Shown here one piece after another: positions 29,936-39,813 of a stretch of DNA of 64,000 nucleotides. The position numbers were made by a program, and so were the translations under genes. The notes under the pieces are model-generated. The model had not been told where the DNA came from. It saw only the letters and a list, made by a program, of their open reading frames with translations, and did not search any database. The stretch comes from Okeania sp. SIO1I7 (lineage in GTDB: Bacteria; Cyanobacteriota; Cyanobacteriia; Cyanobacteriales; Microcoleaceae), in NCBI GenBank assembly GCA_010672585.1, contig JAAHGF010000013.1:248428-312427 (forward strand). The letters run 5' to 3'. Position 1 is the first letter of the stretch. Each line of letters starts with the position of its first letter.

Positions 29936-30570
29936 TATCCAATTCACTTGCATGCTCAAATAAAAAGTCGCCCGCTTATAGGCGAGGCTTTAAACCCAAT
30001 TTTTCGGTAAATTATCTTTTTCTCTGGGTGCGCTACCAGGTGCAATTGGCGTCGTCGCGGGGTCGCACTGCTCTCTTGGTCAATTGGATATAGCGAGGGA
30101 ACCCGCTCTTATCAGAGCCGCTCCGAAGATCGCCATCCCACCCAACGGGTGCGCTGCGCTAACGACCGCTTTGTCAAAAGGACATTTCCTGCATTTGTCT
30201 TTTTATTGCTCTTACTATTCGTAACATTCTTTTTTGAAATTGTTATAACACCTAAGACTTAACACCTAATTCTGTGCAGCCTCAAATAAAATTCGTATAA
30301 GCACCTTTTTTAAAATCAAAATATGTAGCAAAAATTTTAGTATTTAATATAATTTAAACCATTTTTTATGGTATAAATTACTATAGCAGTATTTCCTAAT
30401 AAAGGTTATAATTTACAAGACTTGTCTGTTAAGCTTAAATATTGTGAAAACTCTGACAAGCATTTGATTCAAGTATTCTAGAAAATCAAAAAAATCATCA
30501 ATAACTTGATTCTTAAATCTTGAATAGTGATAATTCAATTGACTGAGAACTATTAGAACTATATAAATAT

Positions 30571-31029
30571 ATGGAAACTGCAAATTTTTTGACTTGGTTA
30601 CTCTTTTTTGGATTGATAAGTGGCATTGGTATTGGTACTATGATATATGCTTATCGTGGAAAAGGTAGTATTTATGTCCTATTTACAGAATTTATCTCAA
30701 CATCTTCATCAATACCATCAGAGGTAGAAGTAGATTTTCAACAAGGATGTGAGGCTTTTCAACAGGGAAATTATCAACAGGCAATAAATAAGTTTACTGA
30801 AGTTATGAAAAATAATTCAACTATTGCTGAAGCTTATCATAATCGGGGTTTGGCTTTTGCTAATCTACGTCAAGATGATGAAAGTGTAGAAAATTTATTG
30901 CGGGCTGGAGAATTATATATAGAACAAAAAAATCAAGATGCTATAGTTATTTTGAAAAAAAATTTGGAGTTATTAAAGGCTAGAAAAGAAGCTGGTTTCG
31001 CTACGGGGAAGTTAAAAGTTAAAAGTTAA
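30571..31029 (+). CDS. Membrane-anchored TPR protein
   Basis: A 152-residue protein: a membrane helix at about 7-27 (LTWLLFFGLISGIGIGTMIYA), a linker, then TPR helices at about 55-130 (FQQGCEAFQQGNYQQAINKFTEVM, AEAYHNRGLAFANLRQDDESVENL). Similar short cyanobacterial TPR proteins exist but their partners are unknown. Just past the stop codon, 31043-31124 repeats the last part of the gene (30909-30991) almost exactly, ending in a TAA right after KARK. The present C-terminus (EAGFATGKLKVKS) therefore looks like junction sequence from a partial duplication. No ribosome-binding site is clear at the ATG. Confidence 0.75.
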   Translation: METANFLTWLLFFGLISGIGIGTMIYAYRGKGSIYVLFTEFISTSSSIPSEVEVDFQQGCEAFQQGNYQQAINKFTEVMKNNSTIAEAYHNRGLAFANLRQDDESVENLLRAGELYIEQKNQDAIVILKKNLELLKARKEAGFATGKLKVKS

Positions 31030-31042
31030 AAGTATTGAAAGG

Positions 31043-31124
31043 AGGATTATATATAGAACAAAAAAATCAAGATGCTATGGTGACTTTGAAAAAAAAATTG
31101 GAGTTATTAAAGGCTAGAAAATAA
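31043..31124 (+). pseudogene. Duplicated 3' end of the TPR gene
   Basis: About 80 bases repeating LYIEQKNQDA...LKKKLELLKARK of the gene just upstream, then TAA. It has no start codon of its own. Confidence 0.75.
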
Positions 31125-31159
31125 CCTAGGAAAACTCTAGTTATAGGGAATAGGAAATA

Positions 31160-31265
31160 GGGAATAGCTCATCTGGCAACAGCTCATCTGGCAACAGTGG
31201 GAAAAATATTTCCCTGTCTCAGGTTTATCTATCAGTCTATCTCCTAACCAACCCATTCTTTAAGC
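31160..31265 (+). repeat. Dispersed repeat with 15-base unit, copy 3
   Basis: Two copies of AACAGCTCATCTGGC-type unit, then AACAGTGGGAAAAATATTTC and TCAGGTTTATCTATCAG, matching 20146-20240. The frame through it would read GNSSSGNSSSGNSGKNISLS. Confidence 0.65.
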
Positions 31266-31345
31266 TATATAATTTAGTTTTTTTAGGAGTTATATCAAAT
31301 CCATTTGATTGGACATAAAAAAAATCTCCAAAGCAGACGTAATTA

Positions 31346-31607
31346 GGACTTGCGCTCATAAATATAAAAGTATTGACTGATATTGGTTTGAGCAATTTTA
31401 GGTCCCGAAATTGTACCAGCTTTTCGGTTGATGGAGAGGAAAAAGTAAGAATGCGTGGGGTAATGATGAGAGAAAAACTAAGGGGCAATGATGAATGACT
31501 ACCTCTTCTACAACTCCCCTAAATCCGCTCCTCTTCACTACTCCCTACTCCCTACTCCCTACTCCCTACTCCCTACCTCAACAAAAAGACTAGTGAAGCG
31601 CAAACCC
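31346..31607. mobile_element. TANTTA-duplicating miniature element, copy 7
   Basis: 262 bp, ends GGACTTGCGCTC and GAAGCGCAAACCC. The left flank is TAATTA (31340-31345); the right flank reads TAATAATTA, so the duplication is imperfect. Confidence 0.7.
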
Positions 31608-31710
31608 TAATAATTAATTATTAATAATTAATAATTAATTATTAATTGTTGAATCCCCTCAATAGTATAATTAGTATTCAATAGGTATTTTATTTTTTAA
31701 GGGGGTAATC

Positions 31711-32718
31711 ATGGGATTAGGTATTTTAATTGATGGTAAATGGGTATCTAAACGAGAACAAGAAGATTCTGAAGGTAGATTTATTCGCCCCAATACCACA
31801 TTTCGGAATAAAATTACAGCAGATAATTCTAGTGGGTTTAAGGCAGAAACAGGACGTTATCATCTATACATTTCTTGGGCTTGTCCTTGGGCACATCGAA
31901 CTGCTATTATGCGAAAGTTAAAAGGATTAGAAGATGCTATTGGATTGTCAGTTGTAGCAGCAGTAATTGACCAAAATAGTTGGGAATTTTCTGATTCTGA
32001 ACTGGGATGTATTCCTGATACTATTAATGATACTAATTATCTTTGGCAAGTTTATCTGAAGGCTGATGCTAATTATAGTGGGAGAGTTACGGTACCTGTA
32101 CTTTGGGATAAGAAAAAAAATACTATTGTTAATAATGAATCCCGTGAAATTATTCGGATATTTGATACTGAGTTTAATAGTCTTGCTAAAAATGACCTAA
32201 ATTTGTGCCCTGAAGATTTAAAAGATACCATTGAAAAAACTCTTGATACTATCTACCAACCAATTAATAATGGTGTTTATCGGGCAGGTTTTGCTGGTTC
32301 TCAATTAGCTTATGAAGAAGGAGTAAAAGATTTATTTGCAGCTTTAGATTATTGGGAAAATGTATTGTCAAAACAACGTTATTTGTGTGGCGATCGCTTA
32401 ACTGAAGCTGATATTTGTATGTTTACTACTTTGCTTCGTTTCGACCTGGTTTATTATGTTCATTTCAAGTGTAATTTACGTCATATTTGGGATTATCCAA
32501 ATCTCTGGAATTATCTGAAAGATATTTATCAATATCCAGGGGTAAAAGAAACTTGTAATTTTGACCATATTAAACGGCATTATTACATGAGTCATCCTAA
32601 TGTTAATCCAACTAAAATTGTGCCAATTGGTCCGGAGATAGATTTAGATTCTCCTCATAACCGCGCATCAATAAACATCCCCACAGAAGCTCCTGAAACT
32701 ATTATTCCACCGTTCTAA
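31711..32718 (+). CDS. Glutathionyl-hydroquinone reductase (GST Xi class)
   Basis: 335 residues. These GST-fold enzymes remove glutathione from glutathionyl-hydroquinones using a catalytic Cys. The motif CPWAHR at 58-63 (Cys58) replaces the usual GST Ser/Tyr. SREIIRIFD and the C-terminal RLTEADICMFTTLLRFD, with VYYVHFKCN after it, are typical of YqjG/PcpF-like proteins. AAGGGGG about five bases before the ATG is a strong ribosome-binding site. Soluble cytosolic enzyme, alone in its transcription unit. Likely role: quinone or oxidative-stress housekeeping. Confidence 0.92.
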   Translation: MGLGILIDGKWVSKREQEDSEGRFIRPNTTFRNKITADNSSGFKAETGRYHLYISWACPWAHRTAIMRKLKGLEDAIGLSVVAAVIDQNSWEFSDSELGCIPDTINDTNYLWQVYLKADANYSGRVTVPVLWDKKKNTIVNNESREIIRIFDTEFNSLAKNDLNLCPEDLKDTIEKTLDTIYQPINNGVYRAGFAGSQLAYEEGVKDLFAALDYWENVLSKQRYLCGDRLTEADICMFTTLLRFDLVYYVHFKCNLRHIWDYPNLWNYLKDIYQYPGVKETCNFDHIKRHYYMSHPNVNPTKIVPIGPEIDLDSPHNRASINIPTEAPETIIPPF

Positions 32719-32745
32719 AATTAGCATTTCCGGAGAGGTTTAATT

Positions 32746-33150
32746 TCAACAATTAATAATTAGGGTTTGCGCTTCATTAGCTAGTGAGCCAACTCCCCGT
32801 AGAAAAAAACTACCTAACCTCTCTTCAAAACCAGGAGCAGCTATATCAATTCCTCCTCCTTTTGTTGAATAAAAACCTACTACAGGATCTGAATTACCAA
32901 CCGCTTCCAACCTGGGGAAAAGTCCGGCATCGGGTAAACCATCCAGGTTACGGTCGATGCCAAAAGTTACACCCAAGGATGAAAACTGATCTGTAATTGG
33001 CATATTATCTACAGCTACACTGCCATCAGGAAATTTACCATCTACAGGTTCAAAGTTAATCAGAGATGTTGCATTAACTGAATGATTGGGCAATACACAC
33101 GCAGAGGTGGCTACCACAATACCCATCAATATTTGTTTGATTGCACCCAT
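32746..33150 (-). pseudogene. Exported protein truncated by a miniature-element fragment
   Basis: 134 codons. A signal peptide is clear (about 1-27, LMGIVVATSACVLPNHSVNA). The mature part resembles the start of cyanobacterial secreted beta-sandwich proteins, often PEP-CTERM (INFEPVDGKFPDGSVAVDNMPITDQFSSLGVTFG, then FFLRGVGSL). The frame then runs into the end of a TANTTA element (GGGTTTGCGCTTC at 32763) and stops with a C-terminus encoded by repeat DNA. The usual further 100 or more residues and sorting signal are missing. I regard it as broken, though a short secreted product is possible. Confidence 0.6.
32763..32782. mobile_element. TANTTA-type element, left-end fragment
   Basis: GGGTTTGCGCTTCATTAG preceded by TAATTA (32757-32762). 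Only this end is present; it terminates the exported-protein frame. Confidence 0.6.
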
Positions 33151-34249
33151 AATTATTCGGTCAAAAATACAAAGTTAATTTTCCCTATGATATGTTCTGT
33201 TTGTCAAAGGTTTTGACTTTTATGCACTAATACCAGAATCAATATTTGAAAAGTTTTAATTATCAATACCAGTTTCTAATTTTAAAATTTTCAACTTTGT
33301 CATCAATCCCTGACAAAAAGCAGTAAAAAAAATTCCAACCACTCAACATAATTTCAATACTTTCAGCCTTTTTTCTCGATCTGTGTGATATGATAAATTA
33401 AATATAATCCATAGGTATTTACTGCCTAATACAAATTTAAAGCTGCAAATACTGATTATTTCGTTGTTTAAAGCAGCGATCGCCTCATATACCTCCAAGC
33501 ATAATGAACTAATTTTCCTCAGTTGGTCTAAGCATGAGTTGACTTATTAACAATCATATAGTACAGTAGGCAAAAAAAATTAATTAGGGCTAGCCGATTA
33601 ATTATCAAAGTATTGACAGATAAAGGTTTTAGAGTTTTAGAGTTGAAAAAAGTACCAGCTTTGGAATGGAAAAAGCTAGAAAAGCTAGTATTTTGGGATG
33701 ATTATGGCAGAAAAATTGAGAGACAATTCTGACTCCTACCTCCTCGCTCATTCCCCATTCTCCCCTCCTGGGAGGGGGAGGGGCGAGGGGTGGGTTGTCT
33801 ACTGTCTCCTGTCTCTTGTCTCCTACAAAGAGCAAAAAGACTTTCCATACGCAAACCCTAATTAACCTATTAACTATTGCGCTTTGATTCCCTCAAAAAT
33901 ACAAAAAGGTTAGCGCCAGCTTATCCGTTAGGATAAACCCAACAGTAGTAAGGCGCGTGTTGGGTTTCCCTTCGGGAAGCTCCGCTAACACTACCGTTCA
34001 ACCCAACCTACATTTTTAGGCGTGTCAGTCCACTACTCAGTCTTTTGACTTTTAACTTCTAACTTTTGAGTTCTAATTCAATGGTGCATTACAACGGATT
34101 GCTAAATACCTTGGCCGTTCGCCCCCTACTCCCCTACTCCTCTACTCCCCTACTTCCCGACTCCCGACTCCCCTACTCCTCTACTCCCCTACTTCCCGAC
34201 TCCCGACTCCCCTACTTCCCGACTCCCGACTCCCCGACTCCCCGACTCC
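33151..34249. other. Gap with a TANTTA element and microsatellite
   Basis: No gene. A TANTTA element at 33587-33858, a hairpin around 33918-33990 (GGGTTTCCCTTCGGGAAGC), then a long CTCCCGACTCCCGACTCCCC microsatellite (about 34120-34250) that runs up to the stop codon of the solute-binding protein. Confidence 0.65.
33587..33858. mobile_element. TANTTA-duplicating miniature element, copy 8
   Basis: 272 bp, ends GGGCTAGCCGATTAATT and CGCAAACCC, flanked by TAATTA at 33581-33586 and 33859-33864. It includes the GC-rich hairpin repeat at about 33765-33799. Confidence 0.8.
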
Positions 34250-35107
34250 CTACTCTTGAGTACAAGCATCATAAATTCTTTGACTATTCTCACTTAAATC
34301 GCCCAACCATTTTTGTCTGACTCTTTGAGCTTTTTTATTATGAGCAAGAAAGTCATTAACATACCTTTTCCAACTATAATTTTCTTCCCCTCCAGGAAGT
34401 ATGAAGCCATAACCAGCGCAAAATGGACGGCCATTTTGCTGAGGAGTGAGTAAATTATAATCGTCCCCTAACTCAGAGTTCAGTATAAATAATGAACCCA
34501 ACAAAAGAGTTCCATCGCTAGCAAATCCATTAATTTCACCATCCAATAAAGCTTTTACCCCTTGTTCTCTGCTTAAATATTTATTATCAATTCGTTCATT
34601 AGGATAAGTTGTCTTGATATCATTTTCATTAGTTGTATTCTTAACTACACCAACTACCCCCTTACCCTCTTTCAAATCTTCTTCTTGGGTTTCTTTGTTG
34701 ACTAATATTTGTGTTGCTGTAATAAAAAAAGGTGTAGAAAAATTAACACCATACTTTTCTTCACGTTCAGCACTAATAGTATTAGGGCCACACTCCAAAT
34801 CTACCCTACCACTTGTTACCATATCCCAACGACTTTGGGTAGTAGATGTAACTAATCTTACCCTGATTGGTTCGAGTTGATTGGCACTAAGATGTTCGGC
34901 TAAAGCATAGGCAATATCTATACAATATCCCGTCCATTCTCCATCATCTCTGAAACCAAACCAAGGAGAATCTCCTCTAACTCCCACAAATAAAAGCTCT
35001 CTTCTAATAATTGTTTCTTGTGTTTGTGCTTGACTTATTTTTTGAGGAAAAATAGTTGCCAACAATGCTAGGGATGAAGCAATAATAATTTTTAGTTTCA
35101 AGTTCAT
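34250..35107 (-). CDS. Periplasmic amino-acid-type solute-binding protein (family 3)
   Basis: 285 residues from the ATG at 35107; the TTG at 35137 would overlap the upstream gene and adds residues before the signal. Signal peptide at about 4-28 (IIIASSLALLATIFPQKISQA). The mature part follows the polar amino acid ABC transporter binding-protein pattern: LFVGVRGDSPWFGFRDDGEWTGYCIDIAYALAEHL, then RWDMVTSGRVDLECGPNTIS and NFSTPFFITATQILVNK. It starts 17 bases after the porin stop codon, so the two are probably co-transcribed: the porin admits the solute and this protein captures it. No permease or ATPase is in the window, so the ABC partner must lie elsewhere. Confidence 0.85.
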   Translation of the reverse strand: MNLKLKIIIASSLALLATIFPQKISQAQTQETIIRRELLFVGVRGDSPWFGFRDDGEWTGYCIDIAYALAEHLSANQLEPIRVRLVTSTTQSRWDMVTSGRVDLECGPNTISAEREEKYGVNFSTPFFITATQILVNKETQEEDLKEGKGVVGVVKNTTNENDIKTTYPNERIDNKYLSREQGVKALLDGEINGFASDGTLLLGSLFILNSELGDDYNLLTPQQNGRPFCAGYGFILPGGEENYSWKRYVNDFLAHNKKAQRVRQKWLGDLSENSQRIYDACTQE

Positions 35108-35124
35108 AATTGTCAGTTTTAAGA

Positions 35125-36891
35125 TTAAAATCTCCAAACGCTTCGAGTAACGAATACCAAAATTGGGTCATTTTTATCATTATGTTCTGGTTGTGTTTCA
35201 AGGAAAAAACCAGACGTTATATCTATATTATTTGAAATTCGATAACTGTAGAAAATTTGAAATTGTATAGAGGTATCTGGGTCATCTTCACCATTGTCAA
35301 TATCAGTCACTTTTGGCTGTTGACCAACCGAAAGACCTAACATTCCATTTTCAAATACTAAGTCATCTATAGCTACTGTTACTGCCCAATGCCAAATATC
35401 CGCTTCATCCCCTTCGCGCTCCCCCGCTTCTGCTTCAGCATTGCTATAACCAACCCAACCAGAAATAGTAAATGGTGCCCACCGATAGCTAGTTTGAAAT
35501 CCAAAATGGTCTGCTGAAGTTGGCACTCTACCAAAAGGTCGTTGAGCATTTTGGCTACCTGTAAAACCTGCTACATTAACTAAATCTGCCGTATAATATG
35601 CTCTGACATAAGCAAAAGAAAAATCAAAATCTAGGGTTGGTGAGACTGTTAACTGAGCATAAGCACTGTTTGTACCATTAAAAATTCCACCACCTTCATT
35701 TGGATCGTTGACTCTACCCGTACCACCACCAGGACCACCTCCGAGATAGGCCAAATCTAACCTGAAGTTATCATTAATTTGATAACTATAACCTAAACCA
35801 GCACCCCCTACCTGAATGTATATAGTAGGGTTGTAAGCTGGATACAAAGCTAGGCTTCCTATACTACCACTGATTAATTTAGGATTAAGAGCAGGAGCCA
35901 TTAAATCGAAGTCAAGTCCAGCAGCTCCTATATAAAGACTCATTTCGTTATTGAGGGGAAAAATATAGTATACTTCTGTTAGTCTCGCTATGTCGTTAGG
36001 TGGAGAGCCTGAGTTCAAGAAGGTCATAGCAGTACCTGTATTTACTCCAGGGAGATCTCCAGCTCTGATCCTCGTTCTGAGGAAGTCTTTACCAGTAAAA
36101 CTGGTATCGAAGTTAAATGTCAAGGCATGACCAAACCCCAGTTGGCTATCATCGGCACTCACGGTAGCGCCATCTTCTCCATCATTACCAAAGGCGTCAT
36201 ATAGAGCCATTACTACTTGCCCTTTTAGTAAGGTTGTGGTAGAAAACTGATTAGCTTCGAGAATATCTGTCCGTGTTTCTAGAGCATTCAGGCGGGATTT
36301 AGTATCGGCTATTTCGACGGCAAAATCTGCTTGTAATCGTTGGCTTTTTGCTAGGTCTTCTTGAGATATATAACCTTCACCGAATTCTTCAATTAGACTT
36401 TGAATAACTTCTAAACATTCGTTGAGGTTAGCAGCAAATTCATAACGACTGATGGCTCTATTTCCACCAAATGTACTATTTGGGGCGGCCAATAGACAAC
36501 CGTAGCGTTCTGCTAATCCTTGTAAGGCACTATAAGCCCAATCTGTTGGTAGAACGTCACTAAGTTGATTGACAGAGTTAACTCGTTCTAGGGGGGGTGG
36601 TACTTCAGGAGGTCGATCGAGTTGGTTGTATTGTTCTATTTGTCCTAAAGTATCATCATTTTTGTCTGTGACGATAGTTGTTTTTTTTTGGTCTAGCTCT
36701 TCAAGTGGTTTTGATTTCTGTGGAGGTTGTTTGAGTGGGTTGTATTCCTCTATTTTGTCTAAAATTTTAGCAGTTTGGTCAAGACCTTCACTTGATTGTG
36801 GTTTCTGGGCTTTACTACTTGGAGTAATGGATAAGACAAATCCTATGCCTAAAATGAATGGAAATACTACACCATAAAACTTACGTCCCAT
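35125..36891 (-). CDS. Outer-membrane porin with S-layer-homology domain (OprB/iron-uptake porin type)
   Basis: 588 residues. Signal peptide at about 7-28, then a charged low-complexity stretch with two IEEYNPL/IEQYNQL repeats (45-95). An SLH domain (110-165, LSDVLPTDWAYSALQGLAER, NRAISRYEFAANLNECLE) binds the peptidoglycan-linked polymer. A coiled coil with DTKSRLNALETRTDILEANQ leads into a beta barrel ending in Phe (FVTRSVWRF), as outer-membrane proteins do. Cyanobacterial SLH porins of this family carry inorganic ions, including iron, across the outer membrane. Upstream partner of the solute-binding protein. Confidence 0.9.
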   Translation of the reverse strand: MGRKFYGVVFPFILGIGFVLSITPSSKAQKPQSSEGLDQTAKILDKIEEYNPLKQPPQKSKPLEELDQKKTTIVTDKNDDTLGQIEQYNQLDRPPEVPPPLERVNSVNQLSDVLPTDWAYSALQGLAERYGCLLAAPNSTFGGNRAISRYEFAANLNECLEVIQSLIEEFGEGYISQEDLAKSQRLQADFAVEIADTKSRLNALETRTDILEANQFSTTTLLKGQVVMALYDAFGNDGEDGATVSADDSQLGFGHALTFNFDTSFTGKDFLRTRIRAGDLPGVNTGTAMTFLNSGSPPNDIARLTEVYYIFPLNNEMSLYIGAAGLDFDLMAPALNPKLISGSIGSLALYPAYNPTIYIQVGGAGLGYSYQINDNFRLDLAYLGGGPGGGTGRVNDPNEGGGIFNGTNSAYAQLTVSPTLDFDFSFAYVRAYYTADLVNVAGFTGSQNAQRPFGRVPTSADHFGFQTSYRWAPFTISGWVGYSNAEAEAGEREGDEADIWHWAVTVAIDDLVFENGMLGLSVGQQPKVTDIDNGEDDPDTSIQFQIFYSYRISNNIDITSGFFLETQPEHNDKNDPILVFVTRSVWRF

Positions 36892-37491
36892 ATTTTCAAT
36901 TTTATAATTTTATTGGAAGTACAAAAAGCATTATTATGTTAATATGGTTTGTAACATTATTAAGTAAATATTTATCTTTATTAGGCTGTAGGTGTTAAGT
37001 GATAAATCGTAGGTGTAAATTCAAGACCTAACACTGGAAACGAAGCAGAAATTTGGGATATTCCTTCAATAACCCTTCAATAAAAAATTTTGGGCATTGC
37101 TGAGGGGAGGGATGAATATCAGCGGGTATCTTGCCTGCCAGAAAATATCAGGAACGGGCAAGATGCCCATTCCACAAAACTATTAAAATCATCCCCCATT
37201 TATGCGATGCCAAATCTTGATTATGCTTAATTATCTGGACATGGTATAAATACTCTCTAAATTATTACCAAATTACCAACTCTTCCTTCTTCTTTCTTCC
37301 CTCCTGACTCCTGACTCCTCCGTAGTTATTTATTTATCACTGTTCAACCGGACATGATATAATAACCCACCACCAAAGGGGGTGCGGAAAATTGTTTGGA
37401 GTTATAAGACACGGAGTAGCGTCATCGAAGACTATCCATAAGCAATTTTTCCTTCTGCCTTCAGCTCCCGCTGCCTTCTGCCTTCTTCAAT
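36892..37491. other. Gap with TATCATGTCCGG-type ends
   Basis: No gene. ATTATCTGGACATGGTATAA at about 37218 and CAACCGGACATGATATAAT at 37345-37365 are ends of the TATCATGTCCGG family in the same orientation, so this is not a complete element. CCTGACTCCTGACTCC microsatellite lies between them. Confidence 0.5.
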
Positions 37492-37683
37492 ATGAATGAC
37501 TCATCAAAAAAATACTATATTATCAAGAAACCAGAGGAAAATTGTGAAATTTTGCTTAGTACACAAGTCGAACAAAAAAAAGACCCCGACATTGTAGCAA
37601 CATGGGGTCCATTTAATACTGTTGATGAAGCGATCGCCCGTCGTGTAGGATTGATTCGAGCGGGAAAATGTCAACCAAAATAA
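37492..37683 (+). CDS. Conserved small cyanobacterial protein
   Basis: 63 residues. The C-terminal pattern WGPFNTVDEAIARRVGLIRAGKCQP is strongly conserved in a family of 60-80 residue cyanobacterial proteins of unknown function. The N-terminal YYIIKKPEENCEILLS would form a short beta unit. The stop codon overlaps the TAATTA flank of a miniature element inserted immediately downstream, so the end of the transcript has been replaced. Confidence 0.7.
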   Translation: MNDSSKKYYIIKKPEENCEILLSTQVEQKKDPDIVATWGPFNTVDEAIARRVGLIRAGKCQPK

Positions 37684-37686
37684 TTA

Positions 37687-37950
37687 TTGCTCTGCTGATT
37701 AAATCTAAAAGTATTGACAGATAAAGACTTTAGCCTTTTTGGAGTCGAAAAAAGTACCTGGTTTTCAGCTCTTCATGCTCAAAAAAGAGCGTATTTTAGG
37801 CGCATAGTTGAGCAGAAAAATCAAGGGACAAAACGCCCGCTCCTACCTCTTCGCTCCCGATCCTTTTCTCCTGTCTTCCCCTCCTGGGAGGGGGAGGGAC
37901 GAGGGGTGGGTTGTCTCCTACCCCTACTAAAAGACTTTTTCAGCAAACTC
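37687..37950. mobile_element. TANTTA-duplicating miniature element, copy 9
   Basis: 264 bp, left end degraded (TTGCTCTGCTGATT), right end CAGCAAACTC, flanked by TAATTA at 37681-37686 and 37951-37956. It contains the GC-rich hairpin repeat at about 37876-37914. Confidence 0.75.
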
Positions 37951-37989
37951 TAATTAATAGAATGAATTTATCGCTGCTTCATAAAACTG

Positions 37990-38205
37990 ATACAAAGAGT
38001 CACATCGATGCGACAAATTGATGTTTACTTCCTGCTTCTTGTGAGGCCGTCGGCGGTTACTCATCCACAGGCATTAACGGTCAAGCCAACCGCATCTCTA
38101 CACTCTATACTTACATTTAAGTCTTTGTCAATTAACATAACTAAAAAAGTCCTCAAACCCTTACTACGCCGTTTTAGCGTAGGAAGCGGGATTTCAGGAT
38201 AGGTC
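37990..38205 (-). pseudogene. tnpB C-terminal fragment with rearranged end
   Basis: The minus strand from about 38139 reads KDLNVSIECRDAVGLTVNAC followed by stops and VTADGLTRSRK, like the DRDLNASINI...LTVNACG tail of TnpB. A hairpin CTACGC-CGTTTTA-GCGTAG followed by GCGGGATTTC (38166-38197) resembles a transposon end but lies on the wrong side, so the locus is rearranged. Confidence 0.5.
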
Positions 38206-38348
38206 TACGTCTATATAGATAGACTGCCAGAAATGCGAATAGCAGGGATGAGTGCAGAAGATACAAATTTCACCCTCATTACTACTTGCCTGTGAGAACT
38301 AGCGTATTATGTCAATAAATTGCGCAAATTGTTAACTAAGTCGAAACT

Positions 38349-39641
38349 CTACTTTTTTGTTGACTGAGCTTTCTTATTTTGAACTTTTGCAATCTCTTGA
38401 TTCAAAATTTCCAACGCTTTTGCATATTGAGGATCGTCAAGAGTACCTATTTTGTCGCGACTTTTCCGCAAAGCCTCTTTTTGTTCATCTGTCAGAGAAA
38501 TTTCTACATCTGGCTTAATTCCCTCATGGTTAATATCGCGACCGCTTGGGGTGAAATATTTAGCGATCGTCACTGCTAACCCTGCACCTTTACCCACACC
38601 ACGCACAGACTGCACCAACCCTTTACCAAATGTCTTAGTACCCACTAATGTTGCCCGTTGATTATCTTGTAGAGCACCGGAAAGAATTTCACTTGCACTT
38701 GCCGAACCCCCATCCACCATAATCACCAATGGTTTATCTGTCAAAGACCTATTAGTAGCCTTTTGGCGATCGGTAACACCACTACGGTTAACAGTAGAAA
38801 CAATATCTCCACGTTCGAGCCACATCCGAGCAATTTCTACGCTAGCATAAAGCAATCCACCAGGGTTAGAACGTAAATCTAAAATATAACCTGATACATT
38901 CTGAGTCTCTAACTCATCTATGGCCTCTCGCATTTCACCAGCAGCATTAGCGCTAAACTGATTTAACCGGATATAACCAACTTTGCCCAGAGAACTTTCT
39001 TTCTGAGAATACTTTACAGGATGAATTTCAATTTTAGCTCTGGTAATAGGAAACTCTATTTCCCGACCTTCTCGTTTAATGGTTAGAGTTACTTGAGAAC
39101 CTATGGGACCGCGAATCAAACTTACTGCCTGATTTATATCCATCCCCTCAGTGCTTTGACCGTCAATTTTGCTAATAATATCTTTAGCTAGAATACCTGC
39201 TTCAAAGGCCGGAGTATCCTCTATTGGTGAAATTACTACCAATTTTTTTGTATCCTGGTCTTGAGTTAGTTGAATACCTACACCTGTGAGTTCTCCAGAA
39301 GTGTCAATTTGCATATTTTTAAACTCTTCCGGGTCCATGAAGCGAGTATAAGGGTCTCCTAACTTTTCTAGCATTTCCCTAATGGCATCATAAGCTTCTT
39401 CATCAGTTGTATAAGTTTGATCGAGATATTCAGTGCGAGTAGCTTTCCAGTCTACTTGATTGAAAGTACCATCAACATAAGTTTTATCAATAATTTGCCA
39501 AACTTGGTCGATTAATTCTTTAGGATCGTTATTATTTAATGATGCTTGAGAGGAAAGATGAATACCAGCACCTATGACAGTAACGCCTGTTAACATTAAT
39601 GCTGTTGCACCAAGAATTAGCCCACGTTTTGCTATAACCAT
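38349..39641 (-). CDS. ctpA: Carboxyl-terminal processing protease (S41, CtpA family)
   Basis: 430 residues. An N-terminal hydrophobic segment (about 8-30) directs export to the thylakoid lumen or periplasm. A PDZ domain spans about 115-200 (GVGIQLTQDQD...ISPIEDTPAFEAGILAKDIISKIDG). The S41 domain has GYILDLRSNPGG at 251-262, catalytic Ser315 in GGSASASEIL and Lys340 in GTKTFGKG, 25 residues apart as in Tsp and D1 protease. In cyanobacteria CtpA trims the C-terminus of photosystem II D1 precursor; the paralogues CtpB and CtpC look similar, so the exact letter is uncertain. Transcribed alone. Confidence 0.88.
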   Translation of the reverse strand: MVIAKRGLILGATALMLTGVTVIGAGIHLSSQASLNNNDPKELIDQVWQIIDKTYVDGTFNQVDWKATRTEYLDQTYTTDEEAYDAIREMLEKLGDPYTRFMDPEEFKNMQIDTSGELTGVGIQLTQDQDTKKLVVISPIEDTPAFEAGILAKDIISKIDGQSTEGMDINQAVSLIRGPIGSQVTLTIKREGREIEFPITRAKIEIHPVKYSQKESSLGKVGYIRLNQFSANAAGEMREAIDELETQNVSGYILDLRSNPGGLLYASVEIARMWLERGDIVSTVNRSGVTDRQKATNRSLTDKPLVIMVDGGSASASEILSGALQDNQRATLVGTKTFGKGLVQSVRGVGKGAGLAVTIAKYFTPSGRDINHEGIKPDVEISLTDEQKEALRKSRDKIGTLDDPQYAKALEILNQEIAKVQNKKAQSTKK

Positions 39642-39813
39642 TTGTTTGTTTGTTGAATTAATTTATACAATAATTACTACATCACTACTACGCTTAATTT
39701 AGCATAAGTAATATAATGCTTGGAGTTAGGTTCTTTGATATGTAAAAATCAAGAAGGAAAAAGGGAATCAGTTCAACAATTAATAATTAATAATTAATAA
39801 TTAATAATTAACA

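Larger units (their letters stand above)
29437..30570. other. tnpB debris and structured-element pieces
   Basis: Two tnpB 3' ends in tandem (29455-29665, 29748-29935). Each is followed upstream by a GGCGAGGCTTTAAACCC...TTTTTCGGTAAA tail (about 29695-29741 and 29970-30012) from the ATTACC/GGTAAT family. The GCCATCCCACCC block with CGACCGCTTT follows at 30130-30175. No intact gene. Confidence 0.65.

Noticed and set aside
37714-38202. Two short plus-strand ORFs
   Set aside because: The first lies within a TANTTA element, the second is antisense to a tnpB fragment.
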